Below the pieces are notes generated by a model. It saw only the letters and a program-made list of their open reading frames with translations, searched no databases and was not told the DNA's origin. From NCBI RefSeq assembly GCF_900106765.1, contig NZ_FNNG01000002.1, positions 186,001 to 250,000 of the forward strand: a stretch of 64,000 nucleotides of DNA, given 5' to 3'. Source of the stretch: Tepidimicrobium xylanilyticum. Its GTDB lineage: Bacteria; Bacillota; Clostridia; Tissierellales; Tepidimicrobiaceae. Every line of letters starts with the position of its first letter. Within the stretch, counting starts at the first letter, position 1. Positions 23,175-33,177 of the stretch are shown here, in pieces. Made by a program: the position numbers and the translations under genes.

Positions 23175-26100
23175 TTATTCTAATCTAATCAATAACTCGC
23201 CTAATTCTACATTCTGGCCTTCTTTAACGAAAATAGATTTAACTGTACCTTCCACAGCTGATATTACATGAGTTTCCATCTTCATGGCCTCTATTATGAC
23301 CATCAATTGATTCTTTTCAACCTTTTCTCCTTCTTTAACCAATATTTTAGCCACTATCCCTGGTATATTAGCACCTATATCCAATTTATTATCTGGATCT
23401 GCCTTCTGAATGAACTCAGGTTTATCAACTACTTTGCTTGCTTTATCGAATATCTTTATGGCTCTTCTGCTGTCATTTACTTCAAAATATAGTGTCCTAT
23501 AGCCTTCCTCGTCTAACTTTCCTATTTCAAGTAGTTTAATTACCAGTATCTTTCCCTCTTCGATTTCGACCTCAGCTATTTCTCCCTCCTTTATACCATA
23601 GAAGAACACATCGCTACTTACTCTGCTAAAATCACCATCTCTTACAATGAATTCTAAATACTCTTCAAATACCTTAGGATAAAAAGCATAGGACAGCACC
23701 TCTTTCATGGTTGGCTCAATATTATATTTCTCCTTCAAGTAGTTAGCAATTTTATCGAAATCTTCATCTTCTAATAGTTCACCGGGTCTGCAGGTTATTG
23801 GTTTTTCTCCTTTAAGCACCAATTTCTGAAATTTCTCAGGAAAACCACCTATAGGCTGACCCATCATACCTTTAAAATAAGCCACCACTGAATCTGGAAA
23901 AGCCATACCCTTTGCTTTTTCATAGATATTTTCAGGGGTTAAATCGTTTTGTACCATAAATATGGCCAAATCTCCTACCACCTTTGATGTAGGAGTAACC
24001 TTTACTATATCCCCAAGCATTTCATTGACAATCCTATACATCTCCTTAATGTCATCAAATCTATGACCTAGTCCAAAGCTCTCGACCTGAGGCCTTAAAT
24101 TAGAATACTGTCCTCCAGGAATCTCATACTTATATATCTCTGCTGTGCCAGACTTTAACTCGGATTCAAATTGGCTGTATATTGGCCTTATATCCATCCA
24201 GTAATCTGAAATTTTCTGTAAATCATCTAAATCTAAACCAGTAGATCTTTCCGTATATTCTAAAGCTGCAACTACAGAATTCAGTGCTGGTTGGCTTGTC
24301 AAGCCTGCCATACTATTAAAGGCAGTATCCACTACATCCACACCCGCTTGAGCTGCCATCAGAATGGTTGCCACACCATTTCCACTGGTATCGTGAGTAT
24401 GGAGATGTATCGGAATATCTATTTCTTCCTTCAATGCACTAATAAGCTTGTATGCAGCTTGTGGTTTTAATAAAGAGGACATGTCCTTAATCCCTAAAAT
24501 ATGAGCTCCTGTCTTTTCAATTTCCTTTGCAGTCTTTATATAATATTCTAATGTATATTTATCCCTTCTATCATCAAGAATATCTCCTGTATAGCAGATG
24601 CAGACTTCAGCCACTTTCCCCTGTTTTAGTACTTCATATATGGCTACCTCCATACCCTTCAACCAGTTTAATGAATCAAATATCCTAAATACATCAATTC
24701 CGCTATTAGCCGCCTCTTTTATAAATTCTCTTATAACATTGTCTGGATAATTCGTATATCCAACTCCATTGGCTCCTCTAATTAACATTTGAAATAGTAT
24801 GTTGGGAATCTTCTCCCTTAACAATTCCAGCCTCTTCCAAGGACATTCTTTTAAAAACCTATAGCTTACATCGAATGTTGCTCCTCCCCACATTTCCAAG
24901 GAAAATAATCCTTTCCCTAATACAGAAATAGCCTCAGCAATCCTAAGCATATCTATGGTTCTCATCCTCGTAGCCATCAAGGACTGATGAGCATCTCTCA
25001 TGGTGGTATCAGTCAACAACAGCTTCTTATTATCCTTAATCCATTTTACCAATCCTTCCGGCCCTTTTTCATCCAGTATCTGTTTTGTACCAGGACTTGG
25101 GTTAGTATTATCCACCCTTGGTACCCTAGGAATATTGAAATCGGGCTTATATCCTTTTGTTTCGTTTACCACCTTTTCACCAATAAATTTTAACACCTTA
25201 AGCTCTTTATCCTCTTTAGTCTCTATATTAAATAACTCTGGATTATAGGTGATAAATCCAGTATCACACTTGCCACTTAAAAATTCCTTGTGGTTTAAAA
25301 CATTTATTAAAAATGGAATATTGGTCTTTACTCCCCTAATCTTTACTTCCTTCAATGCTCTAACTAACTTTCTACTTGCATCCTCAAAGGTTCGAGACCA
25401 AGCTGTAACCTTTACCAGTAGGCTGTCATAGTAAGGTCCAATGATGGAGCCTGTAAACCCATTGCCTCCATCTAACCTTATTCCAAATCCAGAACCAGTC
25501 CTATATTGATCAATGATACCCGTATCCGGTATGAAATTCTTCAATGGGTCTTCAGTAGTCACCCTACATTGGATGGCATAACCTCTAGGCTGAATATCCC
25601 CCTGCCCTTTTATCCCTATTTCTTTTGAATCAAGAGAATAACCTTCTGCTATTAAAATCTGTGCCTGCACTATATCAATGCCTGTAGTCATTTCAGTAAC
25701 AGTATGTTCCACCTGTATTCTAGGGTTTACCTCGATGAAATAATGGTTACCATACCTATCCAATAAGAATTCAACAGTTCCCGCCCCCCTGTAATTGATA
25801 GCCTTTCCAATTTTTAATGCATCGTCGCAAATCTTCTGCCTAAGTTCCTCGGAAATAGAAAATGCAGGTGTAAATTCAATAATTTTCTGATGTCTTCTTT
25901 GAATAGAACAATCCCTTTCATATAGATGTACTATATTGCCATATTTATCCCCTAATATTTGAACCTCTATGTGCTTTGGCTTTTCTAAATATTTTTCCAC
26001 GAAAATATCATCAATCCCAAAAGCCTTCTTCGCCTCTTCCTTAGCGCTTTGGAACTGTCTTTTTAGATCATCTTCGCTTCTTACCACTCTCATACCCCTG

Positions 26101-26606
26101 CCGCCACCTCCTGCAGAGGCCTTCAACATGATAGGGTAGCCATAGGAGTTGGCAAATTCCATAATCTCCTCTACAGAACTAATTGCCCTTTCAATTCCAG
26201 GGACAATAGGTACTCCCAAGCTATGGGCCAATTTTTTAGATTTAATCTTATCCCCTAAACTCACCATCATCTCATAGGTGGGACCTATGAACTCTATCCC
26301 TACCTCTTGGCATTTCTTTGCAAATTCTGGATTTTCAGATAAGAATCCATATCCAGGATGAATTGCATCTACCCCTTTTTTAAGGGCCAATTCTATAATC
26401 TCATCAATACTTAAATAGGCCTCAATAGGTCCTTTATTCCTTCCAATCAAATAGGATTCATCTGCTTTTACCCTAAAGAGGGAATTTTTATCTTCATTAG
26501 AGTAAACTGCAACAGTTCTAATTCCCAACTCACTACATGCTCTAAATATCCTAATGGCAATTTCTCCTCTATTGGCTACTAACACCTTTTTAAATCTTTT
26601 CCTCAT
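23175..26606 (-). CDS. pyc: Pyruvate carboxylase
   Basis: About 1,143 residues, the full single-chain form. Order of domains: biotin carboxylase (about 1-455, with VLVANRGEIAIRIFRACSEL, GGGGRGMRVV and FIEVNPRIQVEHTVTE); carboxyltransferase (about 530-820, with TDTTMRDAHQSLMATRMRT and HTHDTSGNG); PYC-OADA domain; and a C-terminal biotinyl domain with the biotin-accepting EAMKMETHV. It converts pyruvate plus bicarbonate plus ATP to oxaloacetate. The start ATG at 26606 has AAGGGTG upstream. It is the last gene of the citrate-pathway operon and supplies the oxaloacetate used by the first enzyme. Confidence 0.97.
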   Translation of the reverse strand: MRKRFKKVLVANRGEIAIRIFRACSELGIRTVAVYSNEDKNSLFRVKADESYLIGRNKGPIEAYLSIDEIIELALKKGVDAIHPGYGFLSENPEFAKKCQEVGIEFIGPTYEMMVSLGDKIKSKKLAHSLGVPIVPGIERAISSVEEIMEFANSYGYPIMLKASAGGGGRGMRVVRSEDDLKRQFQSAKEEAKKAFGIDDIFVEKYLEKPKHIEVQILGDKYGNIVHLYERDCSIQRRHQKIIEFTPAFSISEELRQKICDDALKIGKAINYRGAGTVEFLLDRYGNHYFIEVNPRIQVEHTVTEMTTGIDIVQAQILIAEGYSLDSKEIGIKGQGDIQPRGYAIQCRVTTEDPLKNFIPDTGIIDQYRTGSGFGIRLDGGNGFTGSIIGPYYDSLLVKVTAWSRTFEDASRKLVRALKEVKIRGVKTNIPFLINVLNHKEFLSGKCDTGFITYNPELFNIETKEDKELKVLKFIGEKVVNETKGYKPDFNIPRVPRVDNTNPSPGTKQILDEKGPEGLVKWIKDNKKLLLTDTTMRDAHQSLMATRMRTIDMLRIAEAISVLGKGLFSLEMWGGATFDVSYRFLKECPWKRLELLREKIPNILFQMLIRGANGVGYTNYPDNVIREFIKEAANSGIDVFRIFDSLNWLKGMEVAIYEVLKQGKVAEVCICYTGDILDDRRDKYTLEYYIKTAKEIEKTGAHILGIKDMSSLLKPQAAYKLISALKEEIDIPIHLHTHDTSGNGVATILMAAQAGVDVVDTAFNSMAGLTSQPALNSVVAALEYTERSTGLDLDDLQKISDYWMDIRPIYSQFESELKSGTAEIYKYEIPGGQYSNLRPQVESFGLGHRFDDIKEMYRIVNEMLGDIVKVTPTSKVVGDLAIFMVQNDLTPENIYEKAKGMAFPDSVVAYFKGMMGQPIGGFPEKFQKLVLKGEKPITCRPGELLEDEDFDKIANYLKEKYNIEPTMKEVLSYAFYPKVFEEYLEFIVRDGDFSRVSSDVFFYGIKEGEIAEVEIEEGKILVIKLLEIGKLDEEGYRTLYFEVNDSRRAIKIFDKASKVVDKPEFIQKADPDNKLDIGANIPGIVAKILVKEGEKVEKNQLMVIIEAMKMETHVISAVEGTVKSIFVKEGQNVELGELLIRLE

Positions 26607-26641
26607 ATCCATCACCCTTAACCTTATTATGCTACTAATGT

Positions 26642-27643
26642 TTATGTGATTCTTTCTATCACCTTTTCAGCAAATTCCTTAGTTCCCTGGCATCCGCCTA
26701 AATCTTTAGTTAAGTTTCCCTCTACCTTTAATGTTGCTGATACAGCCCTTTCTATTCTTGTAGCTGCTTCCAACTCCCCAATATGTTTTAACATCATAAC
26801 TCCAGACAATATGGCCGAAATAGGATTGGCAATGTTTTTATTGGCTATATCAGGAGCAGAACCATGAACAGGTTCGAATATGGCAATGTCTTCCCCCATA
26901 TTAGCACTTGGAGCCAAACCCAATCCACCAATAAGACCTGCGGCTAAATCGGATAATATATCTCCATATAAATTAGGTGCTACTATTATGTCGTAATCCT
27001 GGGGAAATTGGACTAATTTCATGCTCATAGCATCTACAATCATTTCCTCAAATTCTATTTCTGGATAATCTCTAGCTACCTTTCTTCCCGATTCCAAAAA
27101 AAGACCATCGGTTAATTTCATAATATTGGCCTTATGGACTAAAGTTACTTTTTTTCTATTTAAATCTTTAGCCATTTGGAAAGCATATCTGCAAATCTTT
27201 TCGCTAGCCTCCCTAGTGATTATCTTGATGCTTTCTGCCTTGTTTTCGTCTATCATTCTTTCTTTGCCTATATAAAGGTCCTCCGTATTCTCTCGAACTA
27301 TTATCAAATCCATATCCTTGTGAAGAGCCTTAACCCCTTCAAAGGATTTAATAGGCCTTATATTAGCAAATAGCCCTAATTCCTTTCTTAACCTTACATT
27401 TACACTCCTAAAACCCCCCCCAATAGGTGTGGTTAGAGGCCCCTTTAGAGCTATTTTGTTTTTCTTTATACTATCCATTGCATGGTCCGGCAGGGGGGTA
27501 CCAACACTCTCCACCGCTTTAGCTCCAGATTCTACCTGTTGCCAATTAATAGGAACTCCTGCAGCTTCTATGATCTCAACTGTACAAGAAATGACCTCTG
27601 GTCCTATACCATCTCCTGGAATTAATGTTATATCATATGCCAT
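26642..27643 (-). CDS. NAD-dependent isocitrate dehydrogenase
   Basis: A 333-residue member of the isocitrate/isopropylmalate dehydrogenase family. MAYDITLIPGDGIGPEV is the family opening, RSVNVRLRKELGLFANIRP binds isocitrate, RENTEDLYIGKE and DAMSMKLVQFPQDYDIIVAPNLYGDILSDL carry the metal and catalytic residues, EPVHGSAPDIANK is the nucleotide site. Length and sequence suit the short NAD-type enzyme rather than LeuB, because of the RENTEDLY and neighbouring aconitase. It turns isocitrate to 2-oxoglutarate. The ATG at 27643 has AGGAGG seven bases upstream; the GTG six bases earlier is less well placed. Confidence 0.92.
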   Translation of the reverse strand: MAYDITLIPGDGIGPEVISCTVEIIEAAGVPINWQQVESGAKAVESVGTPLPDHAMDSIKKNKIALKGPLTTPIGGGFRSVNVRLRKELGLFANIRPIKSFEGVKALHKDMDLIIVRENTEDLYIGKERMIDENKAESIKIITREASEKICRYAFQMAKDLNRKKVTLVHKANIMKLTDGLFLESGRKVARDYPEIEFEEMIVDAMSMKLVQFPQDYDIIVAPNLYGDILSDLAAGLIGGLGLAPSANMGEDIAIFEPVHGSAPDIANKNIANPISAILSGVMMLKHIGELEAATRIERAVSATLKVEGNLTKDLGGCQGTKEFAEKVIERIT

Positions 27644-27654
27644 ATCCACTCCTC

Positions 27655-29586
27655 CTATCTATGAGAAGATCTGGCTTTTATATAGTTTAGTAGTCCGCCA
27701 GATTTTAATATATTCCTCTGTCTTTCAGTTACATCTAGCAGCAGAACATATTCCTCATCTTTTGAAATATTTTTTACTATTATCTTATTCCCTTTCATTT
27801 GTGTCAATACTTTTTTTATTAGTAATTCATCCAACACATCAATTCGCCCGTAATCTTCTTCTTTTTCAAAGATTAAAGGAAGTATTCCATTATTGATTAA
27901 ATTTTGCCTATGAATTCTTGCAAATGATTTAGCTATTACAGCTTTAATTCCCAAATACAAGGGCACCAAGGCTGCATGTTCTCTACTAGAACCTTGTCCA
28001 TAATTATGTCCAGCCAATATAATGCCTCCTCCAAATTCTCTTGCTCTTTTAGGAAAATCTTTATCGCAAGGGATCAAACAATAGTTGGACAGATAGGGAA
28101 TATTCGACCTATAGGGTAGGAGTTTTGCATTGGAAGGCATAATATGGTCGGTGGTAATATCATCCCCTACCTTTATTAACACTTTCCCACCTATAGTCTC
28201 ATCCATTGCCTTATTTCTTGGGAAAGGCTTAATATTTGGACCTCTAACTATTTCTACATCTTCTCCCTTTTCTGCTGGACTAATTATTAAATTATCATTG
28301 ATTAAGAACTTTTCAGGCATAGTTATATTTATATCCTTAACATATTCTTCAGGGTTTGTGATGTATCCAGTTAAAGCAGAAACTGCAGCAGTTTCAGGGC
28401 TTACCAGATAGACTTTTGCAGAAGGCGTTCCAGATCTTCCTTTAAAATTCCTATTGAAAGTTCTTAAAGAGACTCCGTCCGTATTAGGGGATTGTCCCAT
28501 ACCAATACAGGGGCCACAACCTGATTCCAATATTCTGGCTCCTGCAGATATAAGCTTTGCTAAGGCTCCGTTTTGAGCTAGCATATTGAGAACCTGTTTG
28601 GAACCAGGGGATATAACTAGAGAAACTTCCTCCCCTATAGTCTTTCCCTCTAATATTTTAGCTACCTTCATCAAATCCATGTAAGAAGAATTGGTACAGC
28701 TTCCTATAGCTACCTGATTTACTTTAATCCTATTCAAGGAAGATACTGGCACTACCCTATCCGGACTATGAGGACAAGCTATTAAAGGCTCTAATTTATC
28801 CAAGTCTATGATTATAACCTCATCATAATGGGCATCAAAATCAGCTTCTATAGGAGTAAAATCTCTCCCTCTTCCTTGAGCCTTTAAAAATCTATAGGTT
28901 TCTTCATCGGAAGGGAATATGGAAGTGGTTGATCCCAATTCTGCCCCCATATTGGTTATAGTCGCTCTTTCTGGTACAGTAAGGTACTTTATTCCCTCCC
29001 CAGCATATTCAAATACCTTGTTCAATCCTCCTTTAACCTTATATCTTCTTAAAACCTCTAATATGATATCTTTAGCAGAAACACCCGTTCTTAACTTTCC
29101 CTTTAATTCTACTTTTACAATATAAGGCATGGTAATATAATATTCTCCTCCTGCCATCGCTACAGCCACATCCAACCCTCCTGCTCCAATAGCAAGCATC
29201 CCTACCCCTCCACATGTTGGAGTATGGCTATCGGAACCTAATAGGGTTTCTCCAGGCACTCCAAACCTTTCCAGATGTACCTGATGGCAAATCCCATTGC
29301 CAGCCTTAGAATAGTATATCCCATATTTTTTAGCTATGCTCTGAATATATAAATGGTCATCTGCATTTTCTGGTCCCGTCTGCAATAGATTATGGTCTAT
29401 ATAAGCTAAAGATTTTTTTGTCTCCACCCTATCAATACCTAAGGCTTCAAATTGCAAATAGGCCATGGTTCCCGTCGAATCTTGGGTTAAGGTTTGATCT
29501 ATTTTTATTCCGATTTCCTTACCCCTTTTCATTTCACCAACTACTAGATGTTCTTTGATTATCTTCTCTGTAACAGTTAATCCCAT
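27655..29586 (-). CDS. Aconitate hydratase
   Basis: A 643-residue aconitase of the compact anaerobe type. Iron-sulfur ligand cysteines are in TPTCGG-type GSDSHTPTCGGVGMLAIG and in ESGCGPCIGMGQSPN; substrate sites appear in GSCTNSSYMDLMKVAKILEG and, in the swivel domain, ILAGHNYGQGSSREHAALVP. It interconverts citrate and isocitrate. Shorter than the E. coli enzymes, as usual for clostridial and Aquifex types. It lies 15 bases after the citrate synthase gene and 12 before the dehydrogenase. Confidence 0.95.
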   Translation of the reverse strand: MGLTVTEKIIKEHLVVGEMKRGKEIGIKIDQTLTQDSTGTMAYLQFEALGIDRVETKKSLAYIDHNLLQTGPENADDHLYIQSIAKKYGIYYSKAGNGICHQVHLERFGVPGETLLGSDSHTPTCGGVGMLAIGAGGLDVAVAMAGGEYYITMPYIVKVELKGKLRTGVSAKDIILEVLRRYKVKGGLNKVFEYAGEGIKYLTVPERATITNMGAELGSTTSIFPSDEETYRFLKAQGRGRDFTPIEADFDAHYDEVIIIDLDKLEPLIACPHSPDRVVPVSSLNRIKVNQVAIGSCTNSSYMDLMKVAKILEGKTIGEEVSLVISPGSKQVLNMLAQNGALAKLISAGARILESGCGPCIGMGQSPNTDGVSLRTFNRNFKGRSGTPSAKVYLVSPETAAVSALTGYITNPEEYVKDINITMPEKFLINDNLIISPAEKGEDVEIVRGPNIKPFPRNKAMDETIGGKVLIKVGDDITTDHIMPSNAKLLPYRSNIPYLSNYCLIPCDKDFPKRAREFGGGIILAGHNYGQGSSREHAALVPLYLGIKAVIAKSFARIHRQNLINNGILPLIFEKEEDYGRIDVLDELLIKKVLTQMKGNKIIVKNISKDEEYVLLLDVTERQRNILKSGGLLNYIKARSSHR

Positions 29587-29601
29587 TCTATTACCTCCAG
29601 T

Positions 29602-30948
29602 CTAAATCGCTTTCGAATCCCGTTCATCTAATATGTTTGGAATATATTTAAATACGAGTTCCTCCAACTCATCATTTCTAATGATGGAAGTACGACCATT
29701 GGCATATTCATCATCAACCCATTTCTTTATTGGGAGAATCCTTGGGTCCCTTTTATCTATTTTCTTGGAACCCTTCAACCTGAAATAGCCATTTATCCAT
29801 GCAGCAATTCCAGCCAAGCCAGAATAGGAATTTACTGCCACCAAGGGTGGTCTGCCTAAAATTTTGTCAGTATCGAAACTATTGTATATTTCTTCATCCT
29901 TAAGGATTCCATCTGCATGTATTCCAGCTCTAGTAACGTTGAACTCACTTCCAACAAAGGGAGTCCTCTCTGGAACCTTATAGCCTAGCTCTCTTTCAAA
30001 ATAATCTACTATATCCACGATCACCTTCAAGTTCATATCCTTAGTATTCCCTTTAATCTGCCCATATTCAAACACCATGGACTCAAGAGGGCAGTTACCA
30101 GTCCTCTCCCCAATTCCAAATAAGGTGCAGTTAGCAGAAGCTCCACCATATAACCAGGCAGTGGTAGAATTTACAACCACCTTATTATAATCGTTGTGCC
30201 CATGCCACTCTATGGACTCAGAGGGTACATGACAATAGTACCTTAGCCCATGGATTATGGCAGGTACAGACCGGGGTAACTCCACTCCTACAAAGGGTAC
30301 TCCAAGGCCCAATGTATCGCAGGCCCTTATTTTAACTGGCAACCCATACTTTTTAGATAATTCCATTAAGTTTTTAGCCAATGGGGCTACAAATCCAAAG
30401 AAATCTGCCCTAGTTATATCCTCGAAATGGCATCTGGGAATTATCCCATTTTCCAATGCACTTTCTGCTATGGAAAGATAGTTCTCCATAGCCTCCCTCC
30501 GAGTCATATTCAGTTTATGGAATATGTGATAATCTGAACAGGACATGAGAATTCCCGTTTCCTTAATTCCCATCTCCTTAACCAGCTTGAAATCCTCTTT
30601 ATTAGCCCTAATCCATGAGGTAATCTGAGGAAAATCATATCCTCTAGCCATACACCTTTCTACTGCTTTTCTATCCTTTTCCGAATAAAGGAAAAACTCA
30701 GTCTGTCTAATAATACCAGAACCATTATCCAACTCATGGAGATAATCATAAATCCTCACCATCTGGTCCACTGTCATGGATGACATAGATTGTTGCCCAT
30801 CTCTAAAAGTGGTATCCGTAATCCAGATCTCCTCTGGAATTTCCATAGGCAGTTGAATATTGTTAAACTTAATCCTAGGTAGCTCATCATAAGGGAATAT
30901 GTCTTTAAATAGATTTGGCCTTAAAGTATCCACACCATTATAAACCAT
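29602..30948 (-). CDS. Re-type citrate synthase (2-isopropylmalate/homocitrate synthase relative)
   Basis: A 448-residue DRE-TIM metallolyase-like protein: TDTTFRDGQQSMSSMTVDQM (the FRDGxQ catalytic motif), HFEDITRADFFGFVAPLAK, EWHGHNDYNKVVVNSTTAW (HxHND-type metal ligands), and GERTGNCPLESMV. Its context, directly upstream of aconitase and NAD isocitrate dehydrogenase, and its similarity in size and layout to the Clostridium kluyveri Re-citrate synthase, favour condensation of oxaloacetate with acetyl-CoA over homocitrate or isopropylmalate synthesis. No leucine or lysine genes are nearby and no si-type citrate synthase is visible in the window. ATG at 30948 chosen for AGGAGG spacing. Confidence 0.82.
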   Translation of the reverse strand: MVYNGVDTLRPNLFKDIFPYDELPRIKFNNIQLPMEIPEEIWITDTTFRDGQQSMSSMTVDQMVRIYDYLHELDNGSGIIRQTEFFLYSEKDRKAVERCMARGYDFPQITSWIRANKEDFKLVKEMGIKETGILMSCSDYHIFHKLNMTRREAMENYLSIAESALENGIIPRCHFEDITRADFFGFVAPLAKNLMELSKKYGLPVKIRACDTLGLGVPFVGVELPRSVPAIIHGLRYYCHVPSESIEWHGHNDYNKVVVNSTTAWLYGGASANCTLFGIGERTGNCPLESMVFEYGQIKGNTKDMNLKVIVDIVDYFERELGYKVPERTPFVGSEFNVTRAGIHADGILKDEEIYNSFDTDKILGRPPLVAVNSYSGLAGIAAWINGYFRLKGSKKIDKRDPRILPIKKWVDDEYANGRTSIIRNDELEELVFKYIPNILDERDSKAI

Positions 30949-31217
30949 TTTCAATCCTCCTAATTATGTATTTGCAAGTTAATTTGCTTTTTCATTCATT
31001 TTTTATTCATCTAGTATTGTTGTAAATTTTTGTAAACAAAGGCGCGCCACTCTTCAATTCCTTATTTTTATTGTTATTTTTAAACTGTGAGTATGAATGA
31101 TTGAAACAATTTTAACATAAAACAAAATTAGTTGCAATAGATTTTTGCAAGTTTATTTTTTTATCTTGCATTTTGTTTAAATCCAATTAAGTCTCCATTA
31201 GTGCTTTGATCTAAAAA
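30949..31217 (-). promoter_or_regulatory. Upstream region of the citrate-pathway operon: promoter and long untranslated leader
   Basis: On the minus strand TTGCAA (31132-31137) and TAAAAT (31109-31114) have a 17-base spacer, giving a moderate promoter and a leader of roughly 150 bases. The -35 lies next to an inverted TTGCA/TGCAA pair. The leader contains the palindrome GGCGCGCC (31041-31048), which stands out in this AT-rich DNA. I see no recognised riboswitch. Confidence 0.45.
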
Positions 31218-31218
31218 T

Positions 31219-31250
31219 AAAACAGCATGGCAAATTAGCCATGCTGTTTT
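31219..31250 (-). terminator. Terminator downstream of the P1 peptidase gene
   Basis: AAAACAGCATGGC (31219-31231) pairs perfectly with GCCATGCTGTTTT (31238-31250); thirteen pairs, strongly T/A-flanked. Confidence 0.85.
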
Positions 31251-31251
31251 A

Positions 31252-32304
31252 TTAGCAATCAGTTAAATACTCTATATAAGCCCTTAAGCTATACCTTGTT
31301 CTTCCTTTAAATCCAGTAACGGTCTCTGCTGTTATCATGGAATTTAAAACCGCCTCCTCCTCACATTCAGCCACTGCTCTAAAGACTAAATCTATCTTAT
31401 TTTCATTTAACACTTTAATACTATGTATTGCCTCATCCCTATTATGGGGAATTGTGTTGGCCGTTGAAAAGGCTATTACTATCTCTCCACTACCATGACC
31501 TATAAAGGAACCAAGCCTTGCCAATCCTACCCCAGTCCTTTTACATATTCTCTTCAATTGCCTACTGCTAAGGGGTATATCCGTTGCAATTATGGATATT
31601 ATAGATCCTTCATCTGCCTCTTGCTTCGCTTTCAAGCTCTCAGCTATCTTTATTCCAATATTTTTCCCATTAATGGTTAAATCCTTCAAGGCTCCGTGAT
31701 TAGATTGAACTAATACACCCACAGTATATTTTTCACCATCCAGTTCTACAATTCTAGACGCTGAACCTATTCCACCCTTAAGCTGATGGCAGCTCATTCC
31801 CTTTCCTGCACCCACATCGCCTTCCTCAAAATCTACCATCGCATTTTTTATAGCTCCAAACACATGTTCCTTCTTAACAGCCCGTAAAGATATATCATTC
31901 AGGAAACTATCGTTACATTCACAGACTATTGGATTATAGGTAGTAAGTTCAAAATTTTCCTTTTTACATTCTTCTATCATGTATTCAACTAGAGCATCAT
32001 GAACTAGGCCTACATTCAATGTATTAGTTAATGCTATTATGGATTCTAAGGTCCCCAACTCCTCTATTTGTACCAATCCTATAGTCTTACCATAGCCATT
32101 TAATACATAAGAAGCAGCAATCAGTTTATTTAAATATATGTTTTCCTCTCGCGGAATAACCACGGTTACCCCAGTTTTAATATTTTCCCTATCAATTGTT
32201 GAATGTCCTACTTTGATTCCCCTTACATCGGTAATCTTATTGAGTTTTCCTTTCGGCAAAGTTCCGATACTTATTCCATAATCTTCAATTCTTCTTTGCT
32301 TCAT
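31252..32304 (-). CDS. P1 family (DmpA/BapA-type) aminopeptidase
   Basis: A 350-residue N-terminal-nucleophile peptidase. It opens IEDYGISIGTLPKGKLNKIT with a typical ITDVRGIKVGHSTI; the autoprocessing site is in SCHQLKGGIGSASRIVELDG, where cleavage before the Ser of GS would give alpha and beta chains and the catalytic Ser. VNVGLVHDALVEY-like IIALTNTLNVGLVHDALV and GHGSGEIVIAFSTANTIPHN are also conserved. Family members release N-terminal D- or L-amino acids or beta-amino acids from small peptides. ATG with GGGGG upstream. Followed by a strong terminator. Confidence 0.88.
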   Translation of the reverse strand: MKQRRIEDYGISIGTLPKGKLNKITDVRGIKVGHSTIDRENIKTGVTVVIPREENIYLNKLIAASYVLNGYGKTIGLVQIEELGTLESIIALTNTLNVGLVHDALVEYMIEECKKENFELTTYNPIVCECNDSFLNDISLRAVKKEHVFGAIKNAMVDFEEGDVGAGKGMSCHQLKGGIGSASRIVELDGEKYTVGVLVQSNHGALKDLTINGKNIGIKIAESLKAKQEADEGSIISIIATDIPLSSRQLKRICKRTGVGLARLGSFIGHGSGEIVIAFSTANTIPHNRDEAIHSIKVLNENKIDLVFRAVAECEEEAVLNSMITAETVTGFKGRTRYSLRAYIEYLTDC

Positions 32305-32322
32305 CCATTTGTCCCCCTAAGC

Positions 32323-32784
32323 TCATTTAGTATATCTATCCGCTATACAAGAAGCAGCATATGAATCGGGTTTTGTTTCACAGCTAAATCCACAAGCCTT
32401 TATCCAACCTACTATTTCAGGAATTAATTTCTTGGTCTTTCCATTTTTACCTACATCTACATGGATATTAATCCCTAAGTTTATGCCTTCCTTATGCAAG
32501 CTTTTTGAAAGTTTAGTTGCTAAATCAATGCTTGCACTAGTTTCCAAAAATAGTTTTTGACTAATATTGGTTATCTTTTTTGCATTTTTTATATCATAAA
32601 AGAATATACCGCCACTGCCAACCCTGTGAACTGCTATTACTATAACCAGCTTAGTATAACTGAAATTTTGGCTGTCAGTACCTATAGATATATGATAAGT
32701 GCTATCAGGAGATTTGTTAATGAACTCCTTGATTATTTCGATCATCTTTTCATAACTTACCTTGCCATAAGTAGGACTACGCAT
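32323..32784 (-). CDS. YkuK-like (DUF458) RNase H-fold protein
   Basis: A 153-residue soluble protein: SPTYGKVSYEKMIEIIKEFI, then HISIGTDSQNFSYTKLVIVI (the DSQ strand typical of the RNase H-like fold in this family), GGIFFYDIKNAKKI and HVDVGKNGKTKKLIPEIVGW with a late CGFSCETKPDSYAASCIADR. The family (B. subtilis YkuK) is of unknown function, with a nuclease-like fold; several putative acidic metal ligands (Asp in GTDSQ, HVDVG, PDSYAA) are present. It is upstream of the P1 peptidase gene by 18 bases, so probably co-transcribed. Confidence 0.82.
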   Translation of the reverse strand: MRSPTYGKVSYEKMIEIIKEFINKSPDSTYHISIGTDSQNFSYTKLVIVIAVHRVGSGGIFFYDIKNAKKITNISQKLFLETSASIDLATKLSKSLHKEGINLGINIHVDVGKNGKTKKLIPEIVGWIKACGFSCETKPDSYAASCIADRYTK

Positions 32785-33177
32785 TATTTCCCTTCTCTCT
32801 AATGGAAATTATTGATTGCCATTGATTATTATATGCAATATTCATAACAATTCTAATATTATTATAATATATTATATCATAAGTTCTAGATTAATTAAAT
32901 TTTAATTCCAATGCCCTATCATTTTAAGTTTCCAAATAGACTTTTTCGGGGATTAATAAAATAAAACATCATTATTTTCTGATAATTGAAGCTAATATAA
33001 CTATCCCCTTCAATTTTTGTGTATGAAAATGTTTTCCTTCTATATTTTCTGACAATTCCGCCTCTTTTGTGTTGTAATTTTCAATGTTTTTATTGCCAGT
33101 TTCTTTATCTGTTTCTTTTAAAATTTTTAAAGTATTTAACATTTGAAATTTATTTAAATAAAATTGCATAATTTCTA
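32785..33177. other. AT-rich intergenic region without a supported gene
   Basis: Nearly 400 bases between the divergent YkuK-like gene and the T-box promoter. A 70-codon minus-strand frame (32972-33184) has no ribosome site, low complexity and overlaps the opposite-strand promoter, so I do not call it. The part near 32800-32900 presumably carries the YkuK promoter. Confidence 0.5.

Noticed and set aside
29602-30948. 2-isopropylmalate or homocitrate synthase
   Set aside because: Family match alone allows it, but the operon with aconitase, NAD-IDH and Pyc and the lack of leu/lys genes favour Re-citrate synthase.
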